Assembly (NCBI RefSeq): GCF_945859705.1
Contig: NC_079137.1
Location: forward strand, 59,118,552 to 59,182,551
Source of the DNA: Episyrphus balteatus
Taxonomy: Eukaryota; Arthropoda; Insecta; Diptera; Syrphidae
Direction of reading: 5' to 3'
DNA length: 64,000 bases
Shown here: positions 26,032-39,019 of the stretch, piece after piece
Position numbering within the stretch: position 1 is the first letter of the stretch
Layout of the letters: the number at the start of each line of letters is the position of its first letter
The notes under the pieces: generated by a model
Databases searched by the model: none
The model's input: the letters and a program-made list of their open reading frames with translations, nothing else
What the model was told of the DNA's origin: nothing
Program-made: the position numbers and the translations under genes

Positions 26032-26257
26032 GGACATCGACAATCGACTTCGTGCACCGTCCTATTTATGGCTTTGTATTTTTGTTGCATGGCTGCATTT
26101 GCGTGGTGGTCGTGTTTGGCTTTGGCTTGGTTCCTTGCAGCCGGTCTTAAATGGGGCCACGAAGCCATCGAAAACAAGTCGCATCTGTTTCACCTAGCTG
26201 CATGGGCAATTCCAGCGTTGCAGACGATCTCGGTTCTGGCATTGGCAAAAGTTGAAG
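26032..26257 (+). CDS. fz: frizzled internal exon: TM3, intracellular loop 2, TM4
   Basis: This exon encodes 75 full residues plus one base of the next codon, beginning GHRQSTSCTVLFMALYFCCM. It contains the TM3 disulfide cysteine (STSC), the tryptophan-rich TM3 (AAFAWWSCLALAWFLAAG), the LKWGHEAIENKSHLFH segment of loop 2 that is strongly conserved in Frizzleds, and TM4 (AAWAIPALQTISVLALAKVE). The acceptor is CTTCCCGCAG ending at 26031 and the donor is GTAAGT from 26258. The exon enters in phase 0 and leaves in phase 1. The following exon should begin with the rest of a glycine codon and continue into extracellular loop 2 and TM5-TM7; I find no such exon between 26258 and 64000. The last intron is therefore at least 37.7 kb long and leaves the window. 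Confidence 0.97.
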
Positions 26258-27006
26258 GTAAGTTTTTTTTTGTTTTTTTTTTTTCTTATTTTAATAAAAG
26301 GAGTAAATTGTTGCTCTTATTCTGTATTTCTTCTTGAAAGTTCATTATTTTGAATTCATTTTTGAAAAAAAAGACACACACAGAGCAGGAGAGCGAGAAA
26401 TGTCTATAAAAATTGCTTTGTATTCCATTTTTGGAAGATAAAGTATCAACAAAAAAAAAAAATAGCGTTTGCTTAGCACTTTGGTTTTGCTTGTTTATTT
26501 TTTTCTGTTCATGATTTTTGTCACCGATTTTGTTGTTTGCTGTTGGCGGTGTATAATGCTGCTACGTGATGAGGTTTTTAAAAAATAAAGCGGGTCTCTC
26601 TCTCTCTTGGAATATTGTAGATATGTTTAGCTTTAAACCATGATCATGACCACGATGGTAATGATGATGATAGTGTGGCATAAAAAATCGAATGTGAAAT
26701 AAAATAAATAAAATTAAGACTTAATACGAAAGCCTAGGGATATAATAAGAATATGATCCAAGAAAGAAGAAAAATAAGAGGCAAATGAAAGGAGGAAATG
26801 TCGATTCGGGTTGTAGGTGTATTAGGTAGCATATTTTTTCGTATTTTTATTCTTAATAAAGAAGCGGTACTATGTTTGGAATATTAATAAGTTTTGACAG
26901 TTCGAACAATAGCGGATTCAATACGCCTGGCGTTTGTTTTTGGTAGGAAAAAAAAAAAAATCGTTGGTGGTGTTTATCAGGTATATTGTAGTTTATAGAT
27001 ATTGGA

Positions 27007-27424
27007 TAATGCAGGGTGATCCAAAAAAATATAGAAATTTAAGAGATAGGTAAATAAGCACAATATGAAGACTTGGATCATTAATACAGGCTGTTTTCAT
27101 TTCGTAGGGGCTTATAGAGATTTAATTATATAATTTTTTTTGTAGAAATATGTTAGAAAAAAAAAATAAATAAATATAATTTTAGAATTATAAAATAAAT
27201 AATTATAATTATTTATTTAATTATAATTATTTATTTTATAATTCTAAAATTATATTTATTTATTTTTTTTTTTTCTAACATATTTCTACAAAAAAATTAT
27301 ATAATTAAATCTCTATAAGCCCCTACGAAATGAAAACAGCCTGTATTAATGATCCAAGTCTTCATATTGTGCTTATTTACCTATCTCTTAAATTTCTATA
27401 TTTTTTTGGATCACCCTGCATTAT
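27007..27424. mobile_element. 418-bp palindromic MITE with GCAGGGTGATCC ends
   Basis: The left end ATAATGCAGGGTGATCC is mirrored at the right as GGATCACCCTGCATTAT. The arms of about 200 bp match nearly perfectly all the way to an AT-rich centre (TAATTATTTATTTAATTA region) at 27215. The CAGGGTG terminus resembles the ends of many mariner-like non-autonomous elements, but the target-site duplication cannot be separated from the palindrome. It is non-coding. Confidence 0.9.
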
Positions 27425-27949
27425 CTCTGATAATTATCAGAGTATCTACTACTAAAAAATATTTCCAATCTTATTTTTAATTTGTTAATATAAATTTATT
27501 TCATAATTTTAAACAAAATACAAAAAAAATTGGTATTTTCTTTTTTTAATTCAATTAGGTACTTTTATTTAATCAATAATTTTGAATCACAACAAATCGT
27601 ACAAAAAATATTTTCGTGAGAAGTTTTTTTTTTTTTTTCAATTCTTGAATTTGAAATAAATAAAAGTCTTATCAGCTTTTTGTGACAAAGAGGTGTTGAG
27701 TCATTTCAATAAACAACAATGTGTGTGTTGGAATGCAAGGTTCAATGCTTCAAATAAAATATTTAGTAGTTATGCGTACAATTTATAAATTTACTGAATT
27801 CGTATGTTGGTTAAATTCAACTTAGAGAAATACAACATCATTTAAAAAAATTAAAAAAAAATGAAATCAGTATATAATAAATTTGGGAGATGTTGCAAAA
27901 ATAAGCTCAAAAAAATTTTCAAATATTTTGAGCCATTATATTAAAAATT

Positions 27950-28830
27950 AAAAATCAAATTGGCATCCAAAATAAGTATGCAATTTCATTTGTTTTATTA
28001 AGATGCATTTTTAAATAAAAAAGTTCAAGATTGTTAGATCCGTTTTTTTTTAAACCTAATTTTTTATAAATTTTTTTTTGAAAAAAAGTTTTAAAATAAA
28101 ATTGGTATGCCATTTTGTAAAAATCACTAATCAACATCTTAAACCAAAATTTCAAAAAAAATTCAATGTCCAGTTTTCGAAAATTTGATTTTTCAAAAAA
28201 ACTCAGATTTGATTTATGGTTTATATTTAACCCTCTGTCGGCACACGGGTGCGAATTTGGCAGGGCAAAAATAAAAAAATTACGATTTTTCAAAAAAGTG
28301 GTCACAAAAAAGTCTCTTTATAAGGGTGAAAATATTTTTTTTCGGAATTGTGAATACAATATTCGAATTCCTTGGAATATTATGACCGAAAAAAGTTCCA
28401 GCGACATAAAAAAGTATAAACCAAATTCGCACCCGTGTGTCTATCACGTCACAAAAAAGAGGTGTGCCTACAGAGGGTTAATATTTAATTATAAATTCGT
28501 ATTAAATCAAATTTAAAAAAAAAACGGTTCTATAGCAGGTACCGTTAATAATGATTTAAAAAAGATTTCATTAAAAGATTGTCTTAAAACTTACATTTAA
28601 ATTTATTTTAACAAAATCGTTGGAGCCGTTTTTGAGAAATTTCAACTTTACTATACCTGCATACAAACGCACATTATATAAATAAAGTTGGCATGCTATC
28701 TTTTAGTAAATATCAATCAATATCAATAATTAAAGGGCATATTTCGAAAAAGTCGATTTAAAAAGAAAGTTTTTCAATTTTATTTTTTTTAATTCTAAAA
28801 ATTGATTTTTTGAACATTTTTAATCTTTCA
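27950..28830. repeat. dispersed repeat family A, copy 1, split by a piggyBac-type MITE
   Basis: Diverged family A sequence: AAATTGGTATGCCATTTTGT, AATCACTAATCAACATCTTA and TTCAATGTCCAGTTTTCG before the MITE, then ACGGTTCTATAGCAGGTACC, AAAATCGTTGGAGCCGTTTT and a partial second copy of the early block after it. The family A text TTTATATTTAA is cut at 28230 and resumes with a duplicated TTAA at 28478. Confidence 0.75.
28231..28477. mobile_element. piggyBac-type MITE, 247 bp, with TTAA target duplication
   Basis: The element starts CCCTCTGTCGGCACACGGGT and ends GTGCCTACAGAGGG, flanked on both sides by TTAA (28227-28230 and 28478-28481). A second internal inverted pair is CACGGGTGCGAATTTGG on the left and CCAAATTCGCACCCGTG on the right. 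A TTAA duplication plus a CCCT-type terminus is the signature of piggyBac-superfamily elements. It has no transposase, so it must have been moved by an autonomous relative elsewhere. It interrupts repeat family A. Confidence 0.9.
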
Positions 28831-28967
28831 CAACACGTGAATTTTCTTATCGAAGCCTTCTTTTTGGATTTCTCCATCATCTTCTTTTGATATTTCGTAC
28901 TATTTTTGCTTTTGTATTTTAAAGTAGTTTTAGCTAAAATTTTTTAAACAACATAACCTGTACCTTA

Positions 28968-29542
28968 GAGTGGTCCACGCTTGTATGGGAAAAATAAAAT
29001 TTTCAACTAAATGTTGGGCCACCCCCTAGTTTGGTTCCACACCCTATTGGTATTATACTGTTGAATTTTCAGCCTCCTATCTTATATAGAAGGGGGTGCT
29101 GATTGCTATTGAAAAATTGTATTTTTATAGAAAAAAGGTAAAAAATAATAATATTTTTTTTTTAATTTTAAGTTCAAAATTGCTTGAAGGTTGTGGTTGT
29201 TATACTTATTCTGAGAAAATATCGAAATAATAATTTTTGGGTCATTTCCAAGTAAATTTAGTCAACAGGTGGTACACAGACATTGTATTTGCACATTTTG
29301 CTTATTATTTATTATTATTAATTATTTCTTTTTTTTTTTCAAAAAAAAAAATATTTTATATGTTTCATAAAGACAAGTGAAACTTAAATAAAGTATTAAA
29401 AAAAAAAAAAATAAATCAAGATTACCTACAAAACCTAAAAATTGAACTGTTACTAGCAACCTCTTGCGGTGTTATAGATAAGTTTAACAAATTAAGGGGG
29501 TGGCCCGACCGAAAATTGAAAAAAATATTTTTTGGACCACAC
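28968..29542. mobile_element. TA-flanked TIR element (GAGTGGTCCA ends), 575 bp
   Basis: The left end GAGTGGTCCACGCTTG and the complement of the right end GTGTGGTCCAAAAAAT are related inverted repeats, and a second matching block GGGCCACCCCCT (left) versus AGGGGGTGGCCC (right) lies further in at similar depth. TA dinucleotides flank both ends (28966-28967 and 29543-29544). It has no coding capacity. A TA target suggests Tc1/mariner-type mobilisation; this is inference. Confidence 0.75.
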
Positions 29543-32500
29543 TACTGTAGGTACCTACCTCCTTGCTTTGATTACTAAATAAAAAAGGTCAATGTGTTTA
29601 AAAAAAAAAAAAACGAGAAGTTAAAAAAATTATGTATGTCAAGTACCCTTATATATATTTTTTTCTAGTTTTTTGATGCAAGCAATAGGAAAATTTTAGA
29701 AAATATAACATTAGATCCACTTTCCGAAAATCATGTGTTTTTAAAGTTCACACTCCGATCACAGCTAAATTTGATATTCAAATTAACTAACTAACAAATC
29801 ATGATAAGTTTATCGGCATTAAATATAACATCAATCAATCAATCTTTGCTGTCATAAATTGCAAAGGACATTCTTAGTTATTTTATCAAAAAAAAAAAAA
29901 AAAATGTTTTCCTTGTACATATTTGAAATTTCAATAAAATCCCACTCCTACCTCAAAAGACCCAAAGACAATCTTGAACCAAAATCTACTTTTTTATTAT
30001 TATTTTCCTTTCTAAATTGTGCAATGAAACATGAAATTCACTTTTTATTATTTTTTTTTTTTTTTTTGTTACAAAAAAAAAGTTTCAATAATTTCGAAAT
30101 TATGAAACTTTTTTACCTTTATACCTCTTATAAAAAGGTAAGTAAAAAGTTCATATAGCTATTTCCAATATTGCTGCTTCTTGTAACTTTTTGCTTTTCA
30201 ATCGAATAACCCTTAAAAAAGAAAAAGTCGTCTCAAAAAGCTTCTTGACACACATGTCAAAGTGAATAATATCAATGCGTTTATACAGTTTTTGAAAAGG
30301 GGAGAGGTTACAAAAAAAAAAAAAAAAAAAAAAAAAAAACAAAAAAAAAAAAAAAACATGAGGACACACTTGCTGTCTGCATTCCATAAAAGTTTCATAT
30401 TATTGATCTGGGCTATAACCATAAAACAAATTTCAAAAATGTCTAGAGTCTAGTCAAGTCTACTGGGGTGGAAAAATAGTGAACCCTTGAAAATACAAAA
30501 AAAAAAGAAGATGATTTCTCTTAAAGAAGTTTAGATCCAATTTTTTGTTCTCACTTTTTCGTTGGGGGGAAAAGTTTCGTTTTCCGGTTTTGTTATTGTA
30601 AATACGTACAAATTCGGTGAGTGTATTTGTGTGTCTATAATAAAAATCAATGCAAGAATAAAAATCTTCATTTTAAATCTTTTGAACCCTCATCTTAAAG
30701 GACGAACAAAAATTGACAAAAAAAAAAAAAAATAGCAAACGCCCACTGTCTGACAACTGTGAAATCTAATCCCCTCCCCATTTCTACCCTTACCCTTATA
30801 ATATTATTTCAATTGTTGACTAATTAAAGTAAATGGGATTAATGTCTGGAAACTTGAGACCTGTGTCAAGAATAAAATCAATATTTACTGTCTTTGGGGA
30901 TTTTCCATCTTGCAAGGACAAAACAGTCCTTAAATATATGGAAAAAAAGTTATTCGTCTTTGAAGGATCTTTTGCAAAAAAAGAACGTCATTGTCATTTT
31001 ATATATGTCCTGTCAAACGCAAGGTATTTCTTTTTTCTAAATTTTTAATGCCCTGAAGCTTAATGACAATCCTATTTGTGCTGAATCGTCTTTTGCCTTT
31101 GCACACGTCAACGGCACGCATCATCTCTTTAATGGCTGCCAAGGGGAGAAATATATTTGTTTTCTTTTTTCGCCCTTTTTCAATACCTAAATCATCCCTT
31201 GGATACGATTGCTCGAATTGGAAAATGCGCCTTATCGGAAAATTTGATATAAATTTATCGAAGGGTTTTATTATGACTGTTTGAAGATATCACTCATTTG
31301 GGAACGGTTAAAAGGGAAAAGTCTGGTGAATTTTACAATTTTAGGTTTATAGTCATTTGGGTGACGTTAAAATTATTTTTTTTTTCTATTTTCTTTTTAT
31401 TTGAAGGGGGAGTGAAAAATACCCTCAAGGGTTGAAATCTTATGACACCAAAGATTGTGTACTGATTTTCTGTTTATTAAAAATGTAGATTAAACCCCTT
31501 TCTTTTGGGACTGTTTTGACAAAATTAAGGGTAATTCTAAAAAGAAAATGATGATTGATGATGAATTCAAATCTTCAATAAATAAATTCGAATAAAAATT
31601 TATTCAAAACATGAGTCAAAACTTGATTCAAAACAACCCAAAACATGCATCGTTTGTCAAATAAAATTATACTTCTTCATAAATAAACTAATAAATTTGT
31701 TTCAAGTCCCCCCAATAAAACATTGTTTGCGGTATAAATCAAAAGAAACAAATTTAAATGAACACAAAAGAAAGCGAATCGAATGAAAAATTTATCTGAC
31801 CTACAAGGTCAAGACATTGTTCATCATCAAGTCAGTCTCTCTCTATGCCAGATAACCAGCTTCTCTAAATTGCGTTCCAAACAGAGATCAGAAAAAAAAA
31901 CAAAAAAAACAAGACATAAGGCCAAGCATATTCTTTGCAAACTTGAGTGTGATGTATTGATGTCATTTTGTCTCCATCTTTTTTTTTGTGCTAGCCTTTC
32001 TCTCCTCAAGAATGTTTTTTTTTTGCCCCAACTCAAGTCATTAATTTATTCAGTTTTTTTTTTTTTTTTTTGTTCAGAGGGTCTCTGCAAATATATAAAT
32101 GAGAGGCAGTAATTAAGATATCTCATTAAAATAATAAAAAAAAAAAGAATATTATTCAAATAAAAAAAAAAAAAAAAAAACAAGTATACGTCATGGGGGC
32201 CAAGAGAGGAGTCTTATAAAAAAGTTTTTAATTATGAAGAGATATGAGTTATCATGATTTTTTTCTCTCTCTTCTTTTGCTTGTGTCAGGTTGATTTGGC
32301 TTTTAATTTATGTTGGAATCATTAAATATTTTAGGTTTGTAAATAATTCTGTAAAAAAGAAGAAGAAATATTTCATGTAGGTAGTAAACACCTGGAGGCA
32401 AGTTCGTTATGGTTAATTGGAAGAAGATATGGTAAAATTTGCAATCAGTGTAAAAATAATAGATAGACTTTTTTTTTTAAATTTGACAGGTATTGAACAC

Positions 32501-33015
32501 TTTTGAATGGTTAATATAAATAGGGTAAGGGTGCTTATTAATACAAATAAATTATATTTTAGGATATAAGAGGTTTTCGACAAAAGCATTCTCACCGTTG
32601 TCATATATATTACACATTTAAACATAAAAAGTATATATTTTTTCCATCGAGGTTTTCAGTAGTGAGTTGTTCAAACAATTTTTGATTTGACTGGATGTTG
32701 TTTCTTAAAGATCCAACAAATCTGAAAATTGAAGATTTCTTTGTTTGCAAACATAAAAAAAAATCTGACTTTGGAGTGACAAGTGAGGCATACATTTTTT
32801 TGTTTGTTGAAACCGAATCCAAAGTCCATTTTCTAGAAATCTTTTTTCCGGTTTCAATATTCAAGATATCAAAACCCTCCTTAATTTTCTTGTACAATCA
32901 GCGGTTGCTGAAATGTTGATGGTAAAAAAAGTTCTTTATCCATTCAAAGTTCGATTTTTTTGAAAAAGTTCCTACATAAAAAAAGAACCTGAAAAGTTTC
33001 GAAAACACTTTTTTT

Positions 33016-34165
33016 TTGACGTGACAACGTCTTTTAAAACGATGAACCATGGCAGCCACCACGAAAAAGTGACGCCATTTTTTAACGTTCCACTTGAAAT
33101 TTTTAGCAGTGCGGCAAAAATTTCAATTAAAAATCAAAAATAAATTATTAGAGATACAAAAATCTTCTATAGCTTATTTGAAAGATAATAACCTAAAATT
33201 AAATACATTTGAAGGATTTTAAAAAATTCCATCTTTTAATAGGGGTAAAACAAAATTTCAAAAAATTGGCTATTTTCTAAACGCGACAATGTACCTAAAG
33301 AGTTGAATTTTTTTTAATCAATAGATAAATTTATTGCAAGACTGACTGACGAAATTCTAAAAAATTTCAAAACCAAGCTATTAATGGTTTTCTAAAACTA
33401 AAACATGTGATAGACCTTTGACAAAGTAATGATTTTAGGTAGAGGAATTTTTTTTTTGACAATTTGAAAAACGTCATTCGAAAGATACGAAATATGAATT
33501 TTTGAAAAACACCTACTTACATATTTTGGGGTATTTTTGGGTGAGTTTTTATTTTTTTTTTCAATTTTTGTAGCATTCAAAAATCTCAAGCTATAGTACA
33601 TGTAGTCTATGACTGTGCGCATACATGTGCAAAAAATTGGTATTTCAAAATGGTTTTTGACCGAATAACGGGAAAAACAAGTTTTTTTGTCCCAATTTTT
33701 TTGACCTTTTTTAACCGTTTTTTATTTTTATCTTTTTTTTTAACAGATAAATAAATGAAATTTACATTGTAGATAGATAATAGACAGAAATATATGTATC
33801 TGTGCAATCAATTTTGTAGTCACAATTTTGAGATAACGGTAAAATAAAGTTTTATTATTCAACAGGTTCTATCTTTTGATCTAAAGTAAATACAAATTTG
33901 ATTCAACTTTATTGAGCATTCTGATGATGTTACCTTTCATTTGTTATATCACACATAACATTCACTGCAAGCTACATGATTTTTTCACTTTTTTCGTAAG
34001 AAATGATTGTTTTATTATTATTTTAATACTTTTTGCGCATTGTAAAAATTTAAAAATGGTTTTACCCATTATTTTTTTTTTTTTTTATCTTTAAAAATAA
34101 AAAAATTAATATAATGAGAAAAGAAAAAAGGTAATTTTGTTTAGCTTTTTCTTGTAGATTATGAT
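33016..34165. repeat. dispersed repeat family B, copy 2
   Basis: The segment opens TTGACGTGACAACGTC, then CATGGCAGCCACCACG, GTGACGCCATTTTTTAACGT, GTGCGGCAAAAATTTC, AGATACAAAAATCTTCTATA and, near the end, TTTTTGCGCATTGTAAAAAT and TTAGCTTTTTCTTGTAGA. It is colinear with 21211-22920 but lacks that copy's tandem inner block. Just beyond, at about 34227, TACGACGTTATCACGG is roughly the inverse of the opening motif, possibly an outer terminal inverted repeat. Confidence 0.8.
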
Positions 34166-36185
34166 TGTTTGAAATAAATAAACGCTTCAATTGACTCATT
34201 TTAAAAGCACACAACCTGTTTTCTTACGACGTTATCACGGAAAATCATCGTCCGTAAACCGGCTTTACAGACAACCTCTTTTTTTTTTTTTTGTATTCAT
34301 TAGAATTCAGAGGAACACGTACCTAAACTAGAAAGTTCGAACTTTGAATCCCTTCCTTAAAATTCCAGTACGACCATTTTTTATAGAAATATAGAAATAA
34401 AATATATACCCCATTTAAAAAGATTTTGATATATTGTTAAATGAAAGTTAAAGGTTATAAAAACTTAATTTGAGTTTCAAAACCAATCATTTTCGATCAT
34501 TTTATTTTAGTTCGTTCTATGTAAAAATCTTTCAAAAATAATACTTTTCTATAGAGGGTTCCCCTATTGCTATCAAATAGGTATCCAATTTTCGCTGTTT
34601 CATTTATTTTTAAAGTTTTTCTACATTAAGCTTCTTAACTCTACAATATTAAATAAGATAAAATCTATTTAAAAACTAATGTCCTGAGTAATTTGAAGTG
34701 CACTTTTCAGTTCGAGATATCATCAAAAACTCATATTTCACCAATAAAACCCATCTTTGTCAGTAACCAAAATTTGTATGTTGACTCCAATGCCCACATG
34801 TCCTTCATCAGACATCCAGAAATGGCAGAATATCCAGAAATAGCATGATCAATTAGCTGTCTTTTTTTTCAGTGATTCAAAACCTAATATAAAAACATTA
34901 AACAATCTGAGATTTAATCTTGAATAAAAAATCAAAATATTGGAAAAAAATTTTTAAAAACTTGATAAAAGACTGCTCAAAATGGTTTCATTTTTCGTAT
35001 GTTTCCAATGATCAAAAGATTTCTCTTGCTTTAATAAATTAGTTTAATGTGTGAAAATAATAATAAAAAAAAATAAGAAATCTTCATACAATGAATAAAA
35101 CTTATGCATTTTTCCATTAAGCTTATCTTAAATACAACCTATACATATACATCCTACATGCTCTATTAGGTTTTAGCATTTAACCTGCATATAGCAAAAG
35201 TCCCCCCAAGATACGATTATCTTTTACGTCAGTCAATCAATTGATTACAAATACTATAAGCTGTTACAACATTAAAAGCATTTGCAAATAAATTTTTCAT
35301 AGTAACCGATTATGTAAATTACCATGTCAAATAAATTCTTATTTGTTATCAGCTCAGTTTTTTTTTTTTTTTTTATTGTGGTGTTAATAAACTTTCTTAT
35401 CATCATCCTTCAGAGTTGAACAGAGTTCAATGCAATAAGCTATCGTTGGTTTTTTGTAAAGGGTTTATCAAAGTTGAGCTTGCAAATGCGATATTTTTAA
35501 CGTCTTCTTAACACCATAAACTTTATTGTTCAGAAATTTTTTAAAGATTTTAGCTCTTGAAGTTATGTCGAATGACGCTTTAGGAAAAAGGGATAAAAAG
35601 CGTTGATTCTCATGCAATGGAAAATATCCATTAAAACCCCCCATTCAATTAAGGTTCCCACAGCGCATCTTGTCAACAATGTTAGGGACCCCTTTTTATA
35701 AAATACCTATCAATATCACTGCACTATTACCACCAACTGGTCTAAAAATGTAAATTTTCCTTTGACCGTTGTGTCTACCTTAATTAAAGCTTGAAAAAAC
35801 ATAAACACAAAGATTAAAGAGTTAAACCAAAAAAATAAAATCAAAAACTTTAATGACTCTATCAAATGCTCGTTTAAAATTCACCGACAAAAAAAAAAAA
35901 AAAAAAAAAACAAAAACCGTGCTGAGATCTTTTAGAATAGGTAAAGTGTAATTCCCTATGCCCACCAATATTCTGTTTAATTTAATTACATTTACGTTTA
36001 GATAAACACAAAACTTCAAAGCGTTGCGGTAGTTGTTTGATTTTTTTTTTTTTGTATTCTACTTTGTAACATCAATGAAGAGTGAATTTTTTGTAGGGTT
36101 GCCAGGTTTTTTTTTGCATGATCGTAATTATTACTAAAAAATGATGAATTTGATGGTTTATAAAGATGTATCAAGAAGAAGTGTA

Positions 36186-37032
36186 GGGTAAAAGCGGGTG
36201 AGATGGCATACCTTTTTTGTTTTTGGCATATTTTTCAAAGTAAACCACATTTCATACTTCTAACAATGCAAAAATGTTCTATATTCAATATCCAACGTAT
36301 TGTTTGTTTTACAGATTTTTATATATTAGATTTATATTTTTAAATTAATATAGAAAAAAAGTTTAAAAAAAACCATCTCCCCCTATAGGGTGGGTGAGAT
36401 GGCGCATGAGTTTGTTTTAGGTTTCTATTGCCAAATTCATTGCACAAATGGTTGAACGATGTGAAGGAGTCAAGCACCAATGCATGCCATATAATAGATT
36501 GCAAGTAGTCGTCTTTTTTATAAAATTGGAACTTATTTGAATTACTTAAAAAAAATAGTTTGAGGGTGATATGGCACATGCTAACACTATACTCGAGTAA
36601 AAAATTCTAGTACGGAATGCGCCATTTCACCCGCAAAAAACTGCGCCATCTCACCTTTTTTCGCATAATTCCTATTCGTAAGCACCTATTAAAAGCAGAT
36701 AGAAATAGAGCTCAGATTTCACATGCAATGCATAACTTATACTCTCTTGTATGTATTGGTGTATCAAGGGCATCTAAGATCCCAACGACTCACAAAATAT
36801 CGGAACAAAAAAAAAGAGCGAAAAAAAAATTCCAAAAAAATAATCACATGATTTGCTTTGAAATTTTTTTTAATTTTTTGTATCACAGACAAAGAAACGA
36901 ATACTGGCTACTTCGATTTTAAATATTTAAACAAAGCTAAAAATATTTTTCATACATTTTTAAAGCAATAAATGCCTAAGATATTTAAGGTGCGCCATCT
37001 CCCCCGTTGCGCCATATCACCCGCTTTTACCC
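36186..37032. mobile_element. TA-flanked TIR element with GGGTAAAAGCGGGTGA ends, 847 bp
   Basis: The left end GGGTAAAAGCGGGTGAGATG and the right end read in reverse complement (GGGTAAAAGCGGGTGATATG) are near-identical, flanked by TA at 36184-36185 and 37033-37034. Inside, the motif GTGAGATGGCGCA recurs in both directions (near 36391, 36568, 36618-36655 and 36995). No transposase is encoded; the 101-residue open frame at 36617 is unrecognised. It is a non-autonomous DNA element, probably Tc1/mariner-related by its TA target. Confidence 0.88.
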
Positions 37033-38144
37033 TAGAAATTATTAAAAAAATTTTCTGGGTTTTGAGTAAAAAAAATTTATAAAAACTTGAAAAACGTTAG
37101 ATTTTTAAAATATTTTTTCAACTTTTCTGCGAATTTGTCACAATTTTTAATGTGTGAAAAAAATTCTGCTATGGTAACTTTGTAGAATAGAAGAATATTT
37201 CATCCTAAAAATACTCATATGGCAACCCTGTCCACATAAAGTGAACAAACAACCATAAAATAATATAACAAGAAAGTAAAAATAAAAAAACTGAAAACAT
37301 GACGCAGCTTTGGGGAGAGTAAATTACTTCAACCGTATAACAATCGAAAAAAAAGCTGAAAACCCCATCCGGAACAAACACACATAAACAACAACAACAA
37401 CAAACTATCCAAAAGCCCATCATCATCAGATAGGCAGGAGAGAGCTGTATACATTTTTGTGGAAGATACAAAAAAACCCTACTATATCCCATCCATGACT
37501 TGAACGTTTAGACAGAACGATAGTTATAGATAGTTTGCCAATGGATTGGTGGGTGTCTGGAATTTCTTTGTAGAGCACTTGTAACACAAGTGGGAGAACA
37601 TAGCTCCATCTATGTAACATCATAAATTATTTTGTTAGGTTTTTTGTTTCAGTTTTTTGTTTTGTGAGAAATAATGTTTTTTTTTTTGTTCTTTGGTTGG
37701 AATAATGTAAGATAACTATATTTTGTATTTGTTCTTTGTATTGAAGTTTTTTTTTTAAAGAATTTAAAGATTCAATTCAAAGAAGTTTTTTGTGATATGA
37801 TGATGACAGGGGGATATAGCTTTTATGAATCTTGTTGGTGTTGGAATAAGTGTCTGTCGACTGTGATTTATGTAGGACAAGATAAGAAAATATTATATAT
37901 TATCAAAACAATAATAACTATGTGTTGAAGTTTTGAAATTGAAGCTAAGTAAACAATTCGCACATCTTGTTAATGAAGTTTTTTTTTGTTAAATGCCACT
38001 ATAGAAAGTGTTTCTTTTTCACTTGGCCTAAATATTAATTTCAAAGTTGTTATTATTTTTTTTTATTTTAAGGGATATTTAACTGAAGAAAGCTTTGAAT
38101 AAAATAATAATAATTGTAAATATGACAAAAATAAAAAAAATATA

Positions 38145-38830
38145 CAGGGTGTCCGGTTAAAAATGGATAATCCTGAAATGGCTGGTAGCTAAACTTATGA
38201 CTGTACTAAAACCATAAGGAAAAAATTTCTATCGCAACCAGTTTAGAAAACATTATCTTTTTTTCGTTCAGTGTATTTTAAATTTCATCATTTTACGTTT
38301 TCCTTCACCACAACCACGAATGATTGAAATTTATTTATTATACCACTGATTTTATCGGACTTATCGATTTTCCCTATTTCCCAAAAAACAAACACCCTTT
38401 CACCTAAAATATATGTATAGACATAGACTGTTTGGGTTCTTGGTTTCTGTTATAAACGAAATATTTTTAATAATTTTCATTGGTGTAACAATTTTTTTCC
38501 CAGTTCTTGTGGTACCTACTAATTCCGAATTTCATCATTTCTTAAAAAAAAAAAAACACCCTTTCACTCAAGATAATTTTGTACACTTTATAGATTCTTA
38601 ATTCTTATACTAACCAAAACTTTTACCACCAAGTTTTAAAAATTAATAAAATTTAAGTCAGCTGTTTCTTTGATACCTTTCTCACACATAAATCAACCCA
38701 TAAAAAAAAACACCCTTTCACAAAAAATAATTTTATGAACTTTATGAATCCTTTGTTCCTGCTTTATTTAAAACCTTCATCCCGAATTTTATCAGTGTAG
38801 AATGTTTTCCACATAGGTTTAGGTTATATT
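38145..38830. repeat. CAGGGTGTCC terminus followed by a 3-copy tandem repeat of about 155-165 bp
   Basis: TA then CAGGGTGTCCGGTTAAAAAT at about 38145 looks like one end of a mariner-like non-autonomous element. From about 38270 a unit containing ACACCCTTTCAC recurs at 38392, 38556 and 38710, each followed by a run such as AATAATTTTATGAACTTTAT. The matching right terminus was not found, so the element boundaries are open. Confidence 0.5.
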
Positions 38831-39019
38831 TTACCTGTTGAGGTAAAAAAACAAAGCATCCTTGTTTTTAATCGGCAATAACTTTTCTTAGAGCAGTCGT
38901 ATTGACTTTATATTCAGTATATTTTTGACCTTCACCCCCTCCCTCTTGTCCGCCCACCCAACTTTTTTTTGTACTTGGTTCTTATCCCAAAAGCAAACTT
39001 TTTGCCAAGTTTCTCAAAT

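Noticed and set aside
28166..28516. Overlapping 116-residue open frames on both strands
   Set aside because: Both run across the piggyBac-type MITE and family A; they are by-products of the repeat.
30311..30357. Long A-run as the poly-A tail of a processed pseudogene or LINE
   Set aside because: No coding sequence or gene-like 3' end precedes it on either strand.
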